Below are positions 1 to 11,073 of a stretch of DNA of 64,000 nt, piece after piece. The DNA comes from Candidatus Thiodiazotropha sp. (ex Myrtea sp. 'scaly one' KF741663). GTDB lineage: Bacteria > Pseudomonadota > Gammaproteobacteria > Chromatiales > Chromatiaceae. The notes below the pieces were generated by a model. That model was given only the letters and a program-made list of their open reading frames with translations. It did no database searches and was not told the origin of the DNA. Where the stretch lies: positions 62,001 through 126,000 of the forward strand of contig JAHXIQ010000002.1 of assembly GCA_025655555.1 (NCBI GenBank), given 5' to 3'. The first letter of the stretch is position 1. The number at the start of each line of letters is the position of its first letter. Made by a program: the position numbers and the translations under genes.

Positions 1-2
1 GC

Positions 3-1100
3 ATGAGTTATGGCGCGATTTCTATTCCGGCTGTGCGCGCCCTCTCCCGGGGCGCCAAGCTCTCGGGGTGCTGGCTGAATACTGGCGAAGGGGGACTATC
101 GCCCTACCATCTGGAGGGGGGATGTGATCTGGTGTTCCAAATCGGTACCGCCAAGTATGGCGTCAGAAATCCTGACGGTAGCCTCAGTGATGAGCGGCTC
201 AGAGAGATTGCCGCCGTACCCCAAATAAAGATGTTCGAGATCAAGTTGAGTCAGGGTGCGAAGCCGGGTAAAGGCGGCATACTACCCGGCAAAAAAGTCA
301 CCGAAGAGATCGCCGAAATCAGAGGCATACCGAAGGGTGAAGACTCTATCTCTCCCAATCGTCATCCCGAGATATCCAACTTCTCTGAGCTGCTGTCGTT
401 TATCAATCGCATACGCGATATCACCGGCAAGCCTGTCGGCTTCAAGATTGCGGTTGGCGCGCATGGCTGGCTGGAGGAGATGTGCGACATGATCCACCAA
501 TGCGGCACCGCCTGTGCACCTGACTTCATCACCATTGATGGGGGTGACGGCGGCACTGGCGCTGCACCCATGCCATTAATGGACAGCGTGGGTCTACCAA
601 TTAAAGCCGCCCTGCCGAAAGTGGTGGACATCCTGCAGCAACACGGCCTGAGAAACCGCATCAAGGTGATCGCCTCAGGCAAACTGATCAATCCCTCCGA
701 GACTGCCTGGGCATTCTGCGCCGGGGCTGATTTTGTCACCTCCGCACGTGGCTTTATGCTCGCCATGGGCTGTATCCAGGCTTTGAAATGCAACAAAAAC
801 ACCTGCCCAACCGGAATCACCACACACAACAAGCGATTGCAGCAGGGCCTCAACCCCATAGAAAAGGCTGAACGGATCAAAAACTTTGTGCATAAAATCC
901 ACTATGGCAGCGGTCTGATTGCACATGCCTGCGGCGTACCCCATCCACGCGCGCTACGCCGTAGTCACTGTCAGATCGTACAGGCCAATACGCAGCCTGT
1001 TCCGCTCGATGAACTCTACCCTTACCAGGAAACGCTAGCGGAATATCGGCCATCAGCATCACAAAAAACGCCTCAACAAGAAACAGAGTTGGATCTGTAA
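3..1100 (+). CDS. FMN-binding glutamate synthase family protein (5' end cut by window)
   Basis: The visible 365 residues match the FMN-binding synthase domain of GltB-like proteins, which forms glutamate from 2-oxoglutarate and ammonia, or a related amine-transfer product. The segment IDGGDGGTGAAPM is the typical flavin/substrate loop, and CNKNTCPTGI fits the cysteine cluster that holds an iron-sulfur centre in this family. The first methionine lies inside a conserved stretch (SRGAKLSGCWLNTGEGGLSP), so the real start is upstream of the window. No glutaminase domain is visible. The family is the short stand-alone type (COG0069-like) rather than full GltB, because the protein ends soon after the synthase core. 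The gene converges on the chemoreceptor gene across a hairpin. Confidence 0.88.
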   Translation: MSYGAISIPAVRALSRGAKLSGCWLNTGEGGLSPYHLEGGCDLVFQIGTAKYGVRNPDGSLSDERLREIAAVPQIKMFEIKLSQGAKPGKGGILPGKKVTEEIAEIRGIPKGEDSISPNRHPEISNFSELLSFINRIRDITGKPVGFKIAVGAHGWLEEMCDMIHQCGTACAPDFITIDGGDGGTGAAPMPLMDSVGLPIKAALPKVVDILQQHGLRNRIKVIASGKLINPSETAWAFCAGADFVTSARGFMLAMGCIQALKCNKNTCPTGITTHNKRLQQGLNPIEKAERIKNFVHKIHYGSGLIAHACGVPHPRALRRSHCQIVQANTQPVPLDELYPYQETLAEYRPSASQKTPQQETELDL

Positions 1101-1135
1101 TACACACACAGAAAATGACGGCAGATACTGACGCA

Positions 1136-1161
1136 ATGAAAACGGCGCCCGAAGGCGCCGT
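1136..1161 (-). terminator. Rho-independent terminator of the chemoreceptor gene
   Basis: ACGGCGCC and GGCGCCGT form a perfect 8-bp stem. Read on the minus strand the loop is TTCG and the stem is followed by TTTTC, which fits termination of the leftward chemoreceptor transcript. It lies between convergent genes and may also slow rightward transcription. Confidence 0.7.
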
Positions 1162-1192
1162 CTCGTATCATCCCTAGCTATCAAAAATAAGA

Positions 1193-3460
1193 TCAGGTGC
1201 TTATCTTGGCTTGAATCGCCTGAATCAAGCGAACAATCTCTTCTGACAGAGGACCAACACGCTGATACTCTTTTTCAGCCGCTACCATATCACCCTGCTT
1301 TTTCAGTTCAGCAATCCGTTTAATCAGCTCGTGAAGTTCCCGGTGTGGCTTCTCGATCTGCTTTATCTCACTGAGGTGTGAGAACTCTTTTTGACCGACA
1401 CTCTCATACCACTTACCGAACCCACACGCATGGTGGTTGAAGGCAACCTGCTCATCCAAAGAACCTTTGCCGTCAAGGAAGCCGCGGATCTTGGTCTTCC
1501 AACTCAAATGCGCCGTCATCGCATGCTGCAATTGCTGGCAATTGGCATCTCCGGTATTGAATTGGCCCAGCAGCTTGCCCAACTCATCGATCTCCCGGGA
1601 CATCTGCTCACTGTTCTCATAACTGCGGGATGAGTCGCGGGCAGTCTCTTCCGCGACATGGGTGATCTCCACGATATTGCGATTGATATCCTCAGCGACT
1701 GCACTCTGCTCCTCAGCAGCCGTTGCGATCTGTGCGCTCATTTGAGAGATACTGTCGACCACCTGAGTGATCTCTTCTAAAGACTGATGCGCCCGGCCGG
1801 CCTGCTCAACACTTTCCGCTGCCTGTTCCTGACTGGTCTCCATCACGGTGACTGTCTGCCGCACACCGGCCTGCAGACTCTCGATCATCTCCTGAATCTC
1901 CTCGGTGGAGTCCTGCGTACGTTTGGCCAGGGTCCGCACCTCATCCGCCACAACCGCAAAACCACGCCCCTGTTCACCGGCTCGTGCTGCCTCTATCGCT
2001 GCGTTCAAGGCCAACAGATTGGTCTGATCGGCAATACCCCGAATGACATCCAGCACGGAACCGATACGCTCACTATCCTGTGCCACATGGCGTACGGTTT
2101 CCACGGCATGACCCACTTCACTGGCAAGGGTGTCAATACTGCGGGTGACCGCGTTCACCACGTCACGACCCGCATTCGCCTGGGAGTCGGCCTGCCTCGC
2201 CGCCTCTGCCGTCTGGGTCGTATTCTGTGCCACTTCATGCACTGTGGCTGACATCTCCGTCATCGCCGTCGCCACTTGGGTAGTCTGCTCATGCTGTTTG
2301 TTGATGCCATCATTGGTATGTTCCGCCAACATGGCAAATTCACCGATCCTCATACTCAAATTACCGGCTGCCTTGGAGACACTGCCTATCATCCCTTCGG
2401 TTTTGTCCGCGAAACGGTTATATGCCCGAGCGAGACGCGACACTTCATCTTTGCCTGACTCGTCCATACGCACTGTCAGGTCACCTTCAGCCGAGGCAAT
2501 ACCTTCCATGGCGACAGCTGCCTGACAAATGGGCCGTACCACACCGAGACTGATGAGCCAGACAAGCCCACCAATCACCAGTACCGAAACCAAGCCCAGT
2601 CCCAGCAGCAATAAGGATATATTTGAGATCGAGGAGGCAAAGGCCGAGCGGTCCTTGGCCAGAACCAACACACCAAAGGGCTCACCAGCATAATTATTCA
2701 CTTTTCCCGCATAGTATGAGACAGGCTTGCCGGCCAGCTCACCGGCACTATAAAAGTGCTCACCCTTCAGGATTCCCTTTAGCTCATCGCTCGAGAGCAG
2801 GTTGTTCCCCTCCATCGTGGAAGCAAAGCGCTCCATGCTTCCCTTTCGATCAATATAGAGCTCCAGGTCCACATCATGACTACGGGAGAAATCATCAAAA
2901 AACGCCTGCCCGAAAGACATGCCGAATTCCACCGTACCCACATGCTGTCCAGCATGGGTAACCGGCATCAAACCACGTATGCCCAAACCGGCTACGCCGA
3001 CTTCCAGGCCATGAATGGGTTTCTTGCTACTGTTGCCTTCCACCACTGTGTGGCGAAACGACGATAGATCATCACCGAATTTAGCTGGCTTGTGCACCCT
3101 CAGGAAGGAGGTAGCCGGTGGCTCGTGAAACTGAAACTGTCTCACGCCATACTCTTTTTTCAATACCTGGAAACCCGGCACAAACAGGGCATTCAAGGCA
3201 TCACGATCACGACCGGCAAAGCGCTCTTGAACGACAGGTATCCCCGCTACCAGTGCGCTCATGGCCTTTGCCCGACGCCCTTCCGACTCTACACCTTCAA
3301 CCACGCTCTTGAAGATCTCACCCATCTCCTCCTTTTCAGCATCCTGCAGAATGGCGCCCATGAAATGGAAGGTGGTGAAAAGCGTAATTGCAAGTACTGC
3401 AGAAACCGCTGAAACGGTCGCGATCACGAAACGTAGAGAGATACCGATATTTCTGAACAT
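1193..3460 (-). CDS. Methyl-accepting chemotaxis protein with periplasmic sensor and C-terminal zinc-binding CZB domain
   Basis: A membrane chemoreceptor of 755 residues. An N-terminal membrane helix (about residues 9-35) precedes a large periplasmic sensor of Cache-like appearance, a second helix (about 275-305), a HAMP linker, and a methylated coiled-coil signalling domain. The signalling tip contains [20 protein letters not shown], which contacts CheA and CheW. The tail is a CZB domain, recognisable by [15 protein letters not shown] and HRELH, the His/Cys set that binds zinc in this family and can sense redox or hypochlorous acid. I chose the ATG at 3460, with AGAGG nine bases upstream, over earlier TTG and GTG codons. 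No other chemotaxis gene is adjacent, so it is an orphan receptor. The ligand cannot be read from sequence. Confidence 0.92.
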   Translation of the reverse strand: MFRNIGISLRFVIATVSAVSAVLAITLFTTFHFMGAILQDAEKEEMGEIFKSVVEGVESEGRRAKAMSALVAGIPVVQERFAGRDRDALNALFVPGFQVLKKEYGVRQFQFHEPPATSFLRVHKPAKFGDDLSSFRHTVVEGNSSKKPIHGLEVGVAGLGIRGLMPVTHAGQHVGTVEFGMSFGQAFFDDFSRSHDVDLELYIDRKGSMERFASTMEGNNLLSSDELKGILKGEHFYSAGELAGKPVSYYAGKVNNYAGEPFGVLVLAKDRSAFASSISNISLLLLGLGLVSVLVIGGLVWLISLGVVRPICQAAVAMEGIASAEGDLTVRMDESGKDEVSRLARAYNRFADKTEGMIGSVSKAAGNLSMRIGEFAMLAEHTNDGINKQHEQTTQVATAMTEMSATVHEVAQNTTQTAEAARQADSQANAGRDVVNAVTRSIDTLASEVGHAVETVRHVAQDSERIGSVLDVIRGIADQTNLLALNAAIEAARAGEQGRGFAVVADEVRTLAKRTQDSTEEIQEMIESLQAGVRQTVTVMETSQEQAAESVEQAGRAHQSLEEITQVVDSISQMSAQIATAAEEQSAVAEDINRNIVEITHVAEETARDSSRSYENSEQMSREIDELGKLLGQFNTGDANCQQLQHAMTAHLSWKTKIRGFLDGKGSLDEQVAFNHHACGFGKWYESVGQKEFSHLSEIKQIEKPHRELHELIKRIAELKKQGDMVAAEKEYQRVGPLSEEIVRLIQAIQAKIST

Positions 3461-3560
3461 GAGAATGAGCCTCTGTAAATCCACCAATTCCCTTTGTCAA
3501 AATAGCTCCAACCAGTATTGATAACGGCATCCGGGGCGAAAAGTTTAAGCCATATAAAGA

Positions 3561-3592
3561 AAAAACCCGCACCTTTGCAGGTGCGGGTTTTC
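3561..3592 (-). terminator. Rho-independent terminator after groEL
   Basis: AAAACCCGCACC and GGTGCGGGTTTT are perfect inverted repeats around a six-base loop. Read leftward the hairpin ends in a run of T, directly after the groEL stop codon. Confidence 0.85.
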
Positions 3593-3619
3593 CAGGCTCA
3601 AATTGGCTGAAAGGCGTGA

Positions 3620-5305
<1,686 letters not shown>

Positions 5306-5338
5306 CTACAGGTTAAGTCTGCTTTAGGCGCGGGAGGC

Positions 5339-5629
5339 TTAACCCTCGATGACGCCCATGATGTCCTCTTCACGCATGACGAGAACTTCATCACCACCAA
5401 CTTTCACTTCAGTACCGGAGTACTTGCCGAAAAGCACTTTGTCCCCAACCTTGACGTCGAGCGGACGGACCTCACCACTCTCGGTGATTTTGCCATTACC
5501 GACAGCCATCACCTCACCCTGAATTGGCTTCTCGGTGGCAGCATCAGGCAGCACAATGCCGCCGGGGCTAGTGCGCTCTTCTTCCATACGACGAACGACC
5601 ACACGATCGTGCAACGGACGAATATTCAT
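5339..5629 (-). CDS. groES: Co-chaperonin GroES (Hsp10)
   Basis: A 96-residue Hsp10 with the usual start [14 protein letters not shown] and the mobile loop [13 protein letters not shown] that binds GroEL. It forms the heptameric lid of the chaperonin. It is the first gene of the groESL operon; AAGGAGA lies just before its ATG, and the CIRCE operator sits about 65 bp upstream in the leader. Length and sequence are normal for the family. Confidence 0.99.
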   Translation of the reverse strand: MNIRPLHDRVVVRRMEEERTSPGGIVLPDAATEKPIQGEVMAVGNGKITESGEVRPLDVKVGDKVLFGKYSGTEVKVGGDEVLVMREEDIMGVIEG

Positions 5630-5694
5630 CTAATCTATTCTCCTTAAAGGAAATTTTGACGGGTAATCTCTAGTTATTAATCAGGGCGGCATTA

Positions 5695-5721
5695 TTAGCA
5701 CTCGCCCGAATTGAGTGCTAA
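5695..5721 (-). promoter_or_regulatory. CIRCE operator (HrcA-binding site) of groESL
   Basis: TTAGCACTC, nine bases, then GAGTGCTAA is an exact match to the CIRCE consensus, the inverted repeat bound by the heat-shock repressor HrcA. It abuts the -10 element on the groESL side, so a bound repressor would block initiation. It implies that hrcA exists elsewhere in this genome. Confidence 0.95.
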
Positions 5722-5748
5722 TAATAGAGGCAAAAATCGGTTAGTCAA
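5721..5748 (-). promoter_or_regulatory. Sigma-70-type promoter of groESL
   Basis: Read on the minus strand, TTGACT and TATTAT are separated by 16 bases. TATTAT touches the CIRCE element, the usual arrangement for HrcA-controlled groESL promoters. I see no sigma-32 consensus as good as this one. Confidence 0.75.
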
Positions 5749-5861
5749 GACTCCATAAAGAGATTTTCCCATTAAAAACATGATCTAGACGGACTCTGCC
5801 GCCAGTCTGTGTGATAATTGGCGTTTATCTAATAATCCTCATCAAAATTAAGGGGCTCATC

Positions 5862-6290
5862 ATGAGGCAAGTCCAAGAGGGCGACACCGTCCGTATCCAC
5901 TACACCGGCACACTGGATAACGGCACACAGTTCGATTCATCAGCGGGTCAGGATCCCATTAAATTCACCCTCGGCAATAAAGATGTCATCCCCGGCTTCG
6001 AAGACGGTGTCAAGGGTATGCAGGTCGGCGATCAGAAAAAGATCCACATTCCGGCAGAAGAGGCCTATGGAGAGCGTAACGACTCGCTGGTGGAGCAGGT
6101 CCCTCTCCAAAACTTTCCCGACGACCTGGAGCTGCAGGTTGGCATGCAACTACAGGCTCAGAGCCCTAATGGTGAGAATTTCAATGTGATAGTCACAGCG
6201 CTGAGTGGGGAAGCCGCCACGATCGACGGCAATCACCCGCTGGCAGGTGAGGCGCTCAATTTTGAACTCGAACTGGTGGAGATCGTTTGA
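5862..6290 (+). CDS. FKBP-type peptidyl-prolyl cis-trans isomerase, SlyD-like
   Basis: A 142-residue proline isomerase and folding helper. The FKBP halves (VRIHYTGTLDNGTQFDSS near the start and GEALNFELELVEIV at the end) flank an inserted flap of about 60 residues, the SlyD arrangement. It lacks the long His-rich metal-binding tail of E. coli SlyD, so it is closer to FkpB or minimal SlyD proteins. I chose the ATG at 5862 because AAGGGG precedes it and the FKBP domain starts there; the open frame extends further upstream without domain content. It is divergent from groES, consistent with a folding neighbourhood. Confidence 0.92.
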   Translation: MRQVQEGDTVRIHYTGTLDNGTQFDSSAGQDPIKFTLGNKDVIPGFEDGVKGMQVGDQKKIHIPAEEAYGERNDSLVEQVPLQNFPDDLELQVGMQLQAQSPNGENFNVIVTALSGEAATIDGNHPLAGEALNFELELVEIV

Positions 6291-6351
6291 AGCAAAAATA
6301 ATGATCAGCCGTTTTCCTTAACCACAATCACTTTAACTCCAGGAGGCAGTC

Positions 6352-7167
6352 GTGGCGGAAGTGAAGAAGCAGAAAAGCAAAAAACCAAAGAAAATCGACA
6401 ACAAGGTCTATGAGAAGGAGCTATTCAAACTCCAACTCGAGCTGGTCAAGCTGCAGGAGTGGATTAAACACAAGGGACTCAAGGTGGTTGTCATTTTTGA
6501 AGGCCGTGATGCGGCCGGCAAGGGTGGCGTCATCAAACGCATCAACCAACACCTCAATCCTCGTATCTGCCGGGTGGTTGCATTGCCCGCACCCACCGAG
6601 CGTGAGCAGACCCAGTGGTACTTCCAACGTTATGTACCCCATCTTCCCGCTGCCGGTGAGATGGTGCTGCTCGACCGCAGTTGGTATAACCGGGCCGGCG
6701 TGGAAAAGGTCATGGGGTTTTGTACCGACGAGGAGTACCAGGAGTTCATGCGCTCATGTCCCGAATTCGAGCGCATGCTGGTGCGATCGGGCATCATCCT
6801 CATCAAATATTGGTTTTCCGTCTCTGATGAGGAGCAGGAGAGACGTTTCCAGAGCCGCTTGGAAGAGCCGCACAAACGCTGGAAGCTGAGCCCGATGGAT
6901 CTTGAGTCACGCTCCCGCTGGGTGGAATATTCCAGAGCCAAGGATGAGATGTTCGCTCACACCGATATCAAACAGGCGCCCTGGTATGTGGTGCACTCCG
7001 ACATCAAAAAGCATGCGCGACTCAACTGCATTGCACACTTATTAAGCTTGATCCCCTATAAGGATCTGACCCCGGAGCCCATCGAACTACCCCATCGCAC
7101 CGACAGCACGGGCTATGTGCGCCCACCTATCACCGATCAGACCTTCATACCGGATACGTATCCCTGA
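6352..7167 (+). CDS. ppk2: Polyphosphate kinase 2 (PPK2)
   Basis: A 271-residue PPK2-family kinase that transfers phosphate between inorganic polyphosphate and nucleoside diphosphates or monophosphates. Walker A is GRDAAGKGG (residues 51-59) and the Walker B/lid segment is LLDRSWYNRAGVE around Asp108. Both are intact, and the single-domain length fits class I PPK2. A lysine-rich stretch opens the protein. Translation starts at GTG 6352, with AGGAGG six bases upstream. The direction of reaction (ATP synthesis or polyphosphate synthesis) cannot be told from sequence. It follows the FKBP gene by about 60 bp and may be co-transcribed with it. Confidence 0.94.
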   Translation: MAEVKKQKSKKPKKIDNKVYEKELFKLQLELVKLQEWIKHKGLKVVVIFEGRDAAGKGGVIKRINQHLNPRICRVVALPAPTEREQTQWYFQRYVPHLPAAGEMVLLDRSWYNRAGVEKVMGFCTDEEYQEFMRSCPEFERMLVRSGIILIKYWFSVSDEEQERRFQSRLEEPHKRWKLSPMDLESRSRWVEYSRAKDEMFAHTDIKQAPWYVVHSDIKKHARLNCIAHLLSLIPYKDLTPEPIELPHRTDSTGYVRPPITDQTFIPDTYP

Positions 7168-7191
7168 TCGGGTCTGTTCTTGAGAGAGAGG

Positions 7192-7650
7192 TTAGCGGGG
7201 AGAGGTATCATCCTCTTCCCGCTGAAACTCTCCCTCGATCACATCCTGTTTGTGCTCTGCGCCTGGCGGTTCCGGATGCAACGGCCGAAGAATACCGCTA
7301 CCCTGCAGGCTGACTGTCAGCAACCAGCGTCTGATAGGCGGCACCAGAAAAATAAACCCAACCACATCAGTGATAAAGCCAGGTAGCAGCAACAGTATGC
7401 CGCATACCAGCAACACTGCCCCTTCCATCACCTCAATGGCAGGCGCCTCGCCCCGATCCATCATCTCCCGCACCCGCATCAGAGTGGAGAAACCCTGAGC
7501 GCGCACCATCATGCCGCCCACCAGGGCAGTGAAAATCGTCAGAAAAATGGTTGGAAAGGCGCCAATCTGAGAGCCAACCTTTATCAGAAAATAGAGTTCG
7601 GTAAGCGGAATGCCGACGAACAGCAATAGAAAAATCAGTAAGGGCTTCAT
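7192..7650 (-). CDS. fxsA: FxsA family membrane protein
   Basis: A 152-residue inner-membrane protein with three or four hydrophobic helices, a conserved central GFSTLMRVREMMDRGE and LPGFITDVVG, and a charged cytoplasmic tail. E. coli FxsA relieves phage T7 exclusion by the F plasmid when overproduced; its normal role is unknown. The neighbourhood groESL-fxsA-cutA-dsbD mirrors E. coli, supporting the name. An ATG at 7650 is directly preceded by an in-frame GTG; I favour the ATG. It is divergent from cutA across about 80 bp. Confidence 0.9.
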   Translation of the reverse strand: MKPLLIFLLLFVGIPLTELYFLIKVGSQIGAFPTIFLTIFTALVGGMMVRAQGFSTLMRVREMMDRGEAPAIEVMEGAVLLVCGILLLLPGFITDVVGFIFLVPPIRRWLLTVSLQGSGILRPLHPEPPGAEHKQDVIEGEFQREEDDTSPR

Positions 7651-7729
7651 CACAAAAGCTTACGCCCAGCCCGCAAACAGAACAAGGGAATAGCCAGATC
7701 CATACGATTTTGCCTCAAGGCGGTCGATA

Positions 7730-8077
7730 GTGTATTTTCCCCCGATGTCGACACCGCTTCTCTTGATCCTCTCAACCGCACCGGACAGAGAGACGGCAGC
7801 CCAACTCGCCAGCTCGCTGGTGAAGCAGAAGCTCGCCGCCTGCGTCAACCTTCTGCCCCAGATGACATCCTTCTATGAGTGGGAGGGAAAACTGCAGGAA
7901 TCCGCTGAGGTCTTACTGCTGATCAAGAGCACAAAACACAACTATCCCGCGGTGGAGTCGGCGCTCCGGGCACAACATCCTTATGAACTTCCGGAAATCC
8001 TTGCAGTCCCTGTTGAACAGGGGCTACAAGGCTACCTCGACTGGGTGGAGAGATGCACAAATACCGATACTTCCTGA
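7730..8077 (+). CDS. cutA: CutA1 divalent-cation tolerance protein
   Basis: A 115-residue CutA1, a small trimeric protein linked to copper tolerance in E. coli; the biochemical function is unsettled. The conserved core LAACVNLLPQMTSFYEWEGK and the segment HPYELPEILAV are present. The start is GTG at 7730 with AAGG about nine bases upstream; an in-frame ATG at 7745 has no ribosome site. Its 3' end overlaps the start of dsbD by 25 bp, so the two are probably translated from one message, as in E. coli. Confidence 0.93.
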   Translation: MYFPPMSTPLLLILSTAPDRETAAQLASSLVKQKLAACVNLLPQMTSFYEWEGKLQESAEVLLLIKSTKHNYPAVESALRAQHPYELPEILAVPVEQGLQGYLDWVERCTNTDTS

Positions 8078-10341
8078 CTTTATTCCTCATGCTGCTGGGC
8101 CTGACTGGCCAAACTCAAGGTGCCTGGCAGGAGGAAGACCTGCTGATGCCCGACCAGGCCTTCCATATCTCCGGCCGCGCCAACAACGATGATCAACTGA
8201 TCGTCGAGTGGCGGGTAGCGGATGGTTACTACATGTACCGCGACAAGATCCATTTCGAGACCGACTCCATCGGCATCGAACTGGGACAACCGACGCTGCC
8301 TGAAGCAAAGATCAAACACGACGAATTCTTCGGCGATGTCGCCATCTATCGAAACAAGGTAACGGCAGCACTCCCCCTCAAGCGCATAAAAGGCTCCACT
8401 GATACCGTCTTGCTCAAGGCCCGCTCCCAGGGCTGCGCTGATCAGGGCATCTGTTTCCCGCCCCATGTGCAGGAGATAAGGCTGGCACTGGCCCCCATCC
8501 AGGCCCAGGCAGAACCATTGGATTCCCCTCAAACCGGCCAGAATATTTTGTCTGGTGAGATCTTTTCCAACGATTCGGACGAAGATGAACTGCTCGATCC
8601 TGAGGAGGCCTATATCCTGGCCGCCAGCGTAGAGGACGGCACTCACCTACGTCTCAACTGGCGGATTGCCGAGGGTACCTACCTCTATCAGGATAAGATC
8701 CAATTATCGTTGCCTGAGAATCCGGATGTCATCATAGGCAGCTACCAGCTACCCGAGCCTGAGATCAAAGAGGACTCCATCCGACCTGACGGCACTATCG
8801 GCGATGTCCCCGTCTACCACGATGCGATCGATCTCAGCGTGCCGCTGGTACGCAGCGGCACCGATCCCCAGACCATCGAGCTGGAGGCAAAATACCAGGG
8901 CTGTGCCGAGATCGGCGTCTGTTATCCGCCGATCACCAAGCAGTTCACTCTTTCCCTGCCCGGCATTTCCCAGGCAGAGGCGAGCGAGATCACCAACTCA
9001 ACACCAAGCGGTTCTAACGACGAGCCAATTTCCGAACTGGATCAGATCGCCAACACCCTCAAGGGGGGATCAACGCTCTTGATTATCGGTGCCTTCTTCC
9101 TACTCGGGCTGGGCCTCGCTTTTACGCCATGCATTTTCCCGATGATCCCCATCCTCTCCGGTATTATTGCCGGCCATGGGGACAAGATCACTACCCAAAA
9201 GGCCTTTACTCTCTCCCTTGTATACGTCCTCGCCATGGCCCTGACCTATACCGGCGCCGGAGTTCTGGCCGGACTGTTTGGTGAAAATTTACAAGCTTAC
9301 TTCCAAAACCCTTGGATTCTCAGCACGTTCGCATTGATCTTCGTTCTACTCGCCTTTTCCATGTTCGGCTTTTACGACCTGCAGCTGCCCAGCAGCCTGC
9401 AGAGCAGACTCACTGAAGTCAGCAATAAACAGGAAGGTGGTTCGTTGGCGGGAGTTGCCGTGATGGGCTTTCTCTCAGCCCTGATTGTGGGACCTTGCGT
9501 AGCGCCTCCACTGGCTGGCGCGCTGATCTATATCGGCCAGACCGGCGACGCCATGTTGGGTGGTCTGGCGCTGTTCGCACTCAGCATGGGTATGGGCGCC
9601 CCGCTGATTGCCATAGGCACTTCTGCAGGTAAATTCCTCCCCCGTGCAGGCAGTTGGATGGACGCTGTCAAAGCTGTCTTCGGCGTTGCCCTGCTCGGCG
9701 TGGCCATCATCATGCTGGAACGCATCATTCCACCCGATATTGCGATGCTGCTGTGGGGTATCCTGCTGATCTCCTCTGCCATCTACATGGGCGCACTGAG
9801 ACACCTGGAAATTGAGGCCAGCGGCTGGCAAAAGCTCTGGAAGGGCCTCGGCGTGGTCTTCCTGGTCTATGGCTCGTTGATGCTGGTCGGGGCCGCTGCC
9901 GGCGGCAAAGACACCTTACAACCCCTGCGGGGCATCGCCTTCTCTGGCGGCGGTGGAGGGGCGGCACACAATGAACTGGCCTTCAGCCGCATCAAGAGTG
10001 TCGAAGACCTGAACCGGGAGGTGGCGGCAGCCAGCGCCCAGGGGCAGTCGGTCATGCTCGACTTTTATGCTGACTGGTGTGTCTCCTGTAAAGAGATGGA
10101 GAAATATACCTTCTCAGATCCCGGGGTCATCAAAGCACTTGAAAACACGCGTCTGTTACAGGCTGACGTCACAGCCAACGACGATATTGACCAGGCTTTG
10201 CTGCAGGGCCACTTTGGCCTGCCCGGTCCACCGGCAATCATCTTCTATGGGGCCGACGGCCAGGAGCGCAAAAACTACCGGGTGGTTGGATTCGTCCCTG
10301 CGGATGAGTTTACCGAACATATCAATAGAGCAATCCGCTAA
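8053..10341 (+). CDS. dsbD: Thiol:disulfide interchange protein DsbD with two N-terminal domains
   Basis: DsbD carries reducing power from cytoplasmic thioredoxin across the inner membrane to periplasmic DsbC, CcmG and others. At 762 residues it is clearly longer than the usual 560-600. After a signal peptide (residues 1-23) come two consecutive nDsbD immunoglobulin-like domains, each with its cysteine pair: C128/C134 (GCADQGICFPP) and C284/C290 (GCAEIGVCYPP). The membrane part holds C360 (FTPCIFPMIP) and C482 (GPCVAPP). The C-terminal thioredoxin domain has C676-V-S-C679. All redox cysteines are kept. The start is inside the end of cutA, with GGAGAG just upstream. The domain duplication is the notable feature. 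Confidence 0.97.
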   Translation: MHKYRYFLTLFLMLLGLTGQTQGAWQEEDLLMPDQAFHISGRANNDDQLIVEWRVADGYYMYRDKIHFETDSIGIELGQPTLPEAKIKHDEFFGDVAIYRNKVTAALPLKRIKGSTDTVLLKARSQGCADQGICFPPHVQEIRLALAPIQAQAEPLDSPQTGQNILSGEIFSNDSDEDELLDPEEAYILAASVEDGTHLRLNWRIAEGTYLYQDKIQLSLPENPDVIIGSYQLPEPEIKEDSIRPDGTIGDVPVYHDAIDLSVPLVRSGTDPQTIELEAKYQGCAEIGVCYPPITKQFTLSLPGISQAEASEITNSTPSGSNDEPISELDQIANTLKGGSTLLIIGAFFLLGLGLAFTPCIFPMIPILSGIIAGHGDKITTQKAFTLSLVYVLAMALTYTGAGVLAGLFGENLQAYFQNPWILSTFALIFVLLAFSMFGFYDLQLPSSLQSRLTEVSNKQEGGSLAGVAVMGFLSALIVGPCVAPPLAGALIYIGQTGDAMLGGLALFALSMGMGAPLIAIGTSAGKFLPRAGSWMDAVKAVFGVALLGVAIIMLERIIPPDIAMLLWGILLISSAIYMGALRHLEIEASGWQKLWKGLGVVFLVYGSLMLVGAAAGGKDTLQPLRGIAFSGGGGGAAHNELAFSRIKSVEDLNREVAAASAQGQSVMLDFYADWCVSCKEMEKYTFSDPGVIKALENTRLLQADVTANDDIDQALLQGHFGLPGPPAIIFYGADGQERKNYRVVGFVPADEFTEHINRAIR

Positions 10342-10459
10342 TCTTCAATGGGGCACCGTACAACCATTACAGGGATCGCCCCATATGCACCTGACCCGTG
10401 CGCAAGCAGCGGACAATTGCTTCTCACCACTGAGAAACACCGGTAAAACTGCTACGATC

Positions 10460-10487
10460 TTGACATGTTTTGCATTGAAACTAGACA
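10460..10487 (+). promoter_or_regulatory. Weak candidate promoter in the dsbD-aroQ gap
   Basis: TTGACA, 16 bases, then TAGACA, about 125 bp before aroQ. The -35 is perfect but the -10 matches poorly, so this is only a candidate. The rest of the gap (10342-10611) shows no gene or clear hairpin. Confidence 0.3.
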
Positions 10488-10611
10488 AAATGAACGTGAT
10501 CTTGCAGAATTTACATACTTTCCGACAGTTAATACCATTTGTGGCAAATACGTCTTCGAGGCATGGCTGTGACAGCCTGTCGGGTCTAAACACACTTCTG
10601 GAATTCGATAC

Positions 10612-11052
10612 ATGGCGACCCTGCTGGTACTCAATGGCCCGAACCTGAATCTACTCGGTACCCGAGAGCCATCCCATTACGGCCAGGAAACACTGGAGAC
10701 CATTGAAAAGCAGCTGCAGACACAAGCAGAAGTCTCAGGACACAAGATTGCCTTTCGACAAAGCAATGCTGAACACGAGATGGTCGACTGGGTGCATGAA
10801 GCCGCCTCAAACGGTACTGCATTCATCATCATCAATCCCGCTGCCTTCACCCATACCAGTGTTGCGTTACGGGATGCTCTGCTTGCCACCAAAATCCCTT
10901 TCATTGAGGTACATCTGTCGAATGTCCATGCGCGGGAACCGTTCCGCGCACACTCATATTTTTCCGATAAGGCCGTGGGCACCATCACCGGCCTGGGTGC
11001 GCAAGGCTATGACCTGGCTTTGCAGGCCGCCATTGCGCGGCTCAACAAATAA
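10612..11052 (+). CDS. aroQ: Type II 3-dehydroquinate dehydratase
   Basis: Catalyses the third step of the shikimate pathway, 3-dehydroquinate to 3-dehydroshikimate, as a cytoplasmic dodecamer. The start [18 protein letters not shown] carries the catalytic tyrosine (Y23). The block [17 protein letters not shown] carries the catalytic histidine, and GLGAQGY follows near the end. The length of 146 is normal. It opens the aroQ-accB-accC cluster, an order widely kept in gammaproteobacteria; accB starts 21 bp after its stop codon. Confidence 0.97.
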   Translation: MATLLVLNGPNLNLLGTREPSHYGQETLETIEKQLQTQAEVSGHKIAFRQSNAEHEMVDWVHEAASNGTAFIIINPAAFTHTSVALRDALLATKIPFIEVHLSNVHAREPFRAHSYFSDKAVGTITGLGAQGYDLALQAAIARLNK

Positions 11053-11073
11053 CAGCATAAGAGACCGAACAAC

